Of a stretch of DNA of 31,855 nucleotides, positions 30,169-31,855 are shown in pieces. The number at the start of each line of letters is the position of its first letter. The first letter of the stretch is position 1. The notes under the pieces were generated by a model, which made no database searches, was not told where the DNA came from, and saw only the letters and a program-made list of their open reading frames with translations. The translations under genes and the position numbers were made by a program. Location: positions 1 to 31,855 of the IMG/VR virus record IMGVR_UViG_3300025732_000171. The stretch is one strand, 5' to 3'. This DNA is from a virus.

Positions 30169-30744
30169 TCACGAACGACCACCCCACTGAATATCAGGGT
30201 ATGCCTCTTTAACATTATCAAGAGTTATCTTGTATTTATTTGTAAGAATTTTATCTTTTGTAAGAATTAATACTTCTGCTTCTTTTGGATGAAGTCCTTG
30301 AAGTAAATTAATAAACATCATTTCTCTACGAATTGTAGAGAGACTGCTATTGCCACCTTTAACATAATGATAAAGATTTTGATATTCTCTACGAAGAGAA
30401 GTGCGACCTCTACCATTAAGGTCTTGTCCAGTAGCAGACTCGCCACCAGATGCTTCCCTCATTAAGTTATCGGATAAGTTTCCAGAGTAAACGGATTGCT
30501 CATCAGCATTTGCATAAGGAACATCACCTTCGGGAAGAAGGCTGATTACTGTTTCATCAAAATTCCAAATGAAAACAGTTTTTAAAGAATCATGCTCATA
30601 AGTTTTAAGAACTTCAACTTTCTTTGCATTACTTCTTTGCTTTGAAGCAAGTTCTAAAACTTCAAAAACAAAAGGATTTGTTGGAAGAGTTTCGATAGGT
30701 TTTTCAGTCGTCGTCTTCTTCGTCTTCGTAGTCGTATTCGTCAT
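30169..30744 (-). CDS. Conserved cyanophage protein of unknown function
   Basis: This is a 191-residue protein. After a Thr/Lys-rich start it has NPFVFEVLELASKQRSNAKK, a basic helical stretch, then TVFIWNFDETVISLLPEGD and a helical middle, with LHPKEAEVLILTKDKIL near the end. That pattern is familiar from T4-like phages, but I cannot assign a function. I chose the ATG at 30744 rather than a TTG four codons upstream. The first 41 bases overlap the acidic tail of the upstream membrane protein in another frame. Confidence 0.6.
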   Translation of the reverse strand: MTNTTTKTKKTTTEKPIETLPTNPFVFEVLELASKQRSNAKKVEVLKTYEHDSLKTVFIWNFDETVISLLPEGDVPYANADEQSVYSGNLSDNLMREASGGESATGQDLNGRGRTSLRREYQNLYHYVKGGNSSLSTIRREMMFINLLQGLHPKEAEVLILTKDKILTNKYKITLDNVKEAYPDIQWGGRS

Positions 30745-30934
30745 AATTGTTTTCAAATCTCACAGCTAAAATTTCGTCGGGTATTATATTACCATTTGAA
30801 TCAAACATCTCTGGATGTGTATAAACAGGTTGTGTTTGGTAGAAATGCTCCTTTGCTAACCATCCTACCACACCTCCAACAAAAAAGAACATTATTGAAA
30901 TGAGAGTACTGATGGTGAGAGTTACTGCTAACAT
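30704..30934 (-). CDS. Small single-pass membrane protein with acidic tail
   Basis: This is a 76-residue protein. Residues 4-27 form a clear membrane helix (LTISTLISIMFFFVGGVVGW), followed by a short charged domain and an extremely acidic end (DEYDYEDEEDDD). CTGGAG lies 9 bases upstream of the ATG. Its function is unknown. The acidic tail is encoded in the same DNA as the Thr/Lys-rich start of the next protein. Confidence 0.6.
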   Translation of the reverse strand: MLAVTLTISTLISIMFFFVGGVVGWLAKEHFYQTQPVYTHPEMFDSNGNIIPDEILAVRFENNYDEYDYEDEEDDD

Positions 30935-30952
30935 CTTTTTTCTCCAGAGAAT

Positions 30953-31159
30953 TTACTTTTTCCTTATGTCGAAGTGAAAATCAATAAAGAAATGAAATTC
31001 TCTTCGGAAGAGAGAAATCATCTTACCAAACTTCACTTGAAAAGTTTTTGGTCTTTCAGATTTTCTCCTCCTATTGCGTAGTAATAACTCAACACCCCGA
31101 TTAATTTGGGGTTCACTTTTATTTAGTTTGCTTTTTGCGTCGTCCAGGTCGTCTGTCAT
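30953..31159 (-). CDS. Small basic protein of unknown function
   Basis: The protein has 68 residues from the ATG at 31159 (MTDDLDDAKSKL); an ATG six codons upstream is possible, but GGAAG is well placed for the inner one. The middle is Arg/Lys-rich (LLLRNRRRKSERPKTF) and the end is Phe/His-rich (FRREFHFFIDFHFDI). It overlaps the upstream gene by 41 bases. No family recognised; it may bind nucleic acid. Confidence 0.45.
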   Translation of the reverse strand: MTDDLDDAKSKLNKSEPQINRGVELLLRNRRRKSERPKTFQVKFGKMISLFRREFHFFIDFHFDIRKK

Positions 31160-31478
31160 GACTATACTTCCACGCATCTTCTAGGATGCCATACAAATAA
31201 TTTTTAATTTTTCTTGCTTGTGGTTTTGGAATGTGTCCATATCCTTCACGAAGTTGTTTGTGCATTTCATCGCTTCCACCTTCAAGGTATTCTCCAAGTT
31301 CCATTACAAGATCACTCAATTCATGAGCCGTATTACTTTCAATAAATTCTTCTACTTCTATTCTTTTTGCTTTACGAACTTTAAGATAATCATAAAACTT
31401 CATTACAAATTGTCCATTAAAGGCATAGTCAATTGCCTTTTCAACGTCGTTACAAACTTCTTGAAGATTGTTATCCAT
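31119..31478 (-). CDS. Conserved hypothetical helical protein
   Basis: This is a 119-residue helical protein with an acidic middle (SDLVMELGEYLEGGSDEMHK) and a basic end (YSHDRRPGRRKKQTK). It is not recognised. The ATG at 31478 shares one base with the glutaredoxin stop (TAATG); the longer ORF runs back into glutaredoxin and is rejected. Confidence 0.55.
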   Translation of the reverse strand: MDNNLQEVCNDVEKAIDYAFNGQFVMKFYDYLKVRKAKRIEVEEFIESNTAHELSDLVMELGEYLEGGSDEMHKQLREGYGHIPKPQARKIKNYLYGILEDAWKYSHDRRPGRRKKQTK

Positions 31479-31714
31479 TAAACTAGATTTTGCTCCTTGA
31501 GATATTGAACAGTATCTGTGCATCCGCCAAGATGATTATCATCAACAATTACTTGAGGAAAAGTAGAACCTTGTCCAAATTCTGAATAGAATTCTTCACG
31601 GGTAAAATCAACTCCAAGTTTATAAACTACATGCTGTAGTTCTGCTAACTCTAGCACCTGTTGAACTTTTGTGCAATATGGGCAACCATCTTTTGAATAA
31701 ACTGTAAACTTCAT
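31478..31714 (-). CDS. Glutaredoxin
   Basis: This 78-residue protein has the redox motif GCPYC (10-14), the cis-proline block TFPQVIV (51-57) and a C-terminal GGCTD (63-67), all typical of glutaredoxins. Cyanophage glutaredoxins (often named nrdC) reduce ribonucleotide reductase and so support dNTP synthesis; a link to the enzyme is not shown here because nrdA/nrdB are not in the window. It starts 20 bases after a CTAAATA motif. No ribosome binding site is clear. Confidence 0.88.
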   Translation of the reverse strand: MKFTVYSKDGCPYCTKVQQVLELAELQHVVYKLGVDFTREEFYSEFGQGSTFPQVIVDDNHLGGCTDTVQYLKEQNLV

Positions 31715-31734
31715 AATTGTTATAAAACTGAAAG

Positions 31735-31742
31735 TTATTTAG
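31735..31742 (-). promoter_or_regulatory. T4-type late promoter motif CTAAATAA
   Basis: The minus-strand motif contains the stop codon of the partial gene at the right edge and lies 20 bases before glutaredoxin. It may add late transcription, or be chance. Confidence 0.3.
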
Positions 31743-31855
31743 CGTTAACTGGGATTCTTTGATCTTCTGGAAGTCTTAAAATTCCTGCATCTAATAGTTG
31801 TTCTTTTCTTGGAGCACAACCATTCTCCTGTGTATTTGTTGCGGTGATATTTGTA
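31735..31855 (-). CDS. 3' end of an unknown gene (partial)
   Basis: An open frame of 39 codons enters from the right edge and ends at TAA 31737-31735. The visible end includes NGCAPRKEQLLDAGILRLPE and stops at PVNAK. I do not recognise it. It reads in the same direction as glutaredoxin. Confidence 0.45.
   Translation of the reverse strand, partial: TNITATNTQENGCAPRKEQLLDAGILRLPEDQRIPVNAK

Noticed and set aside
1-31855. tRNA genes, CRISPR arrays, insertion sequences and homing endonucleases
   Set aside because: No cloverleaf, regular spaced repeats, transposase or GIY-YIG/HNH motifs were seen by eye; a tRNA scan was not possible.

Overview
The window is a stretch of a T4-like cyanophage genome (a contractile-tailed phage of marine Synechococcus or Prochlorococcus). 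This rests on T4 core genes in recognisable synteny (gp26, gp48, gp53, gp4, gp5, gp59, gp33, gp32) together with cyanophage or cyanobacterial hallmarks: PhoH, ThyX, SpeD, a CP12-like peptide, a DUF1825-like protein and glutaredoxin. The DNA is AT-rich, tightly packed, and genes often overlap by 1 to 4 bases. I see no tRNA, rRNA, insertion sequence or CRISPR array, and no gene-free stretch longer than about 155 bases.

Layout. (1) Positions 1-103 hold the start of a leftward gene behind a consensus sigma-70 promoter. (2) Positions 109-20737 form a long leftward late block for the tail hub, baseplate and fibres: two paralogous fibre-like proteins, a beta-helix needle-like protein, a 1588-residue repeat protein, gp5 (OB-fold hub, no lysozyme seen), a CP12-like peptide, a gp27-like hub protein, three related large tail proteins (two carrying wall- or ester-degrading domains), gp26 with a short frameshift partner, and a gp54-like tube initiator. 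(3) Positions 20769-23741 run rightward: gp4 (head completion), a conserved unknown protein, gp48 (tube cap) and gp53 (baseplate wedge). (4) Positions 23795-31855 run leftward and hold replication, late-transcription and metabolic genes: gp32, DUF1825-like, gp59, gp33, a RecB-type nuclease, PhoH, an FmdB-like protein, ThyX, small unknown proteins, SpeD, and glutaredoxin.

How the genes fit together. gp59 loads helicase on gp32-coated DNA, gp33 couples the sliding clamp to the host polymerase for late transcription, and ThyX, glutaredoxin and SpeD supply nucleotides and polyamines. Late transcription would then drive the tail and head genes. A TAAATA-type late motif recurs where one gene ends and the next begins, usually sharing the TAA stop codon. 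Four consensus-like sigma-70 promoters, all with 17-base spacers, mark early or middle units.

Most interesting points: a complete-looking -1 frameshift signal joining gp26 to a 60-residue ORF (a tail assembly chaperone arrangement); three related tail proteins with different enzyme cassettes, while gp5 lacks its lysozyme; a CP12-like Calvin-cycle regulator inside the baseplate operon; and two compact terminator-plus-promoter units, one with its -35 box in the terminator loop.
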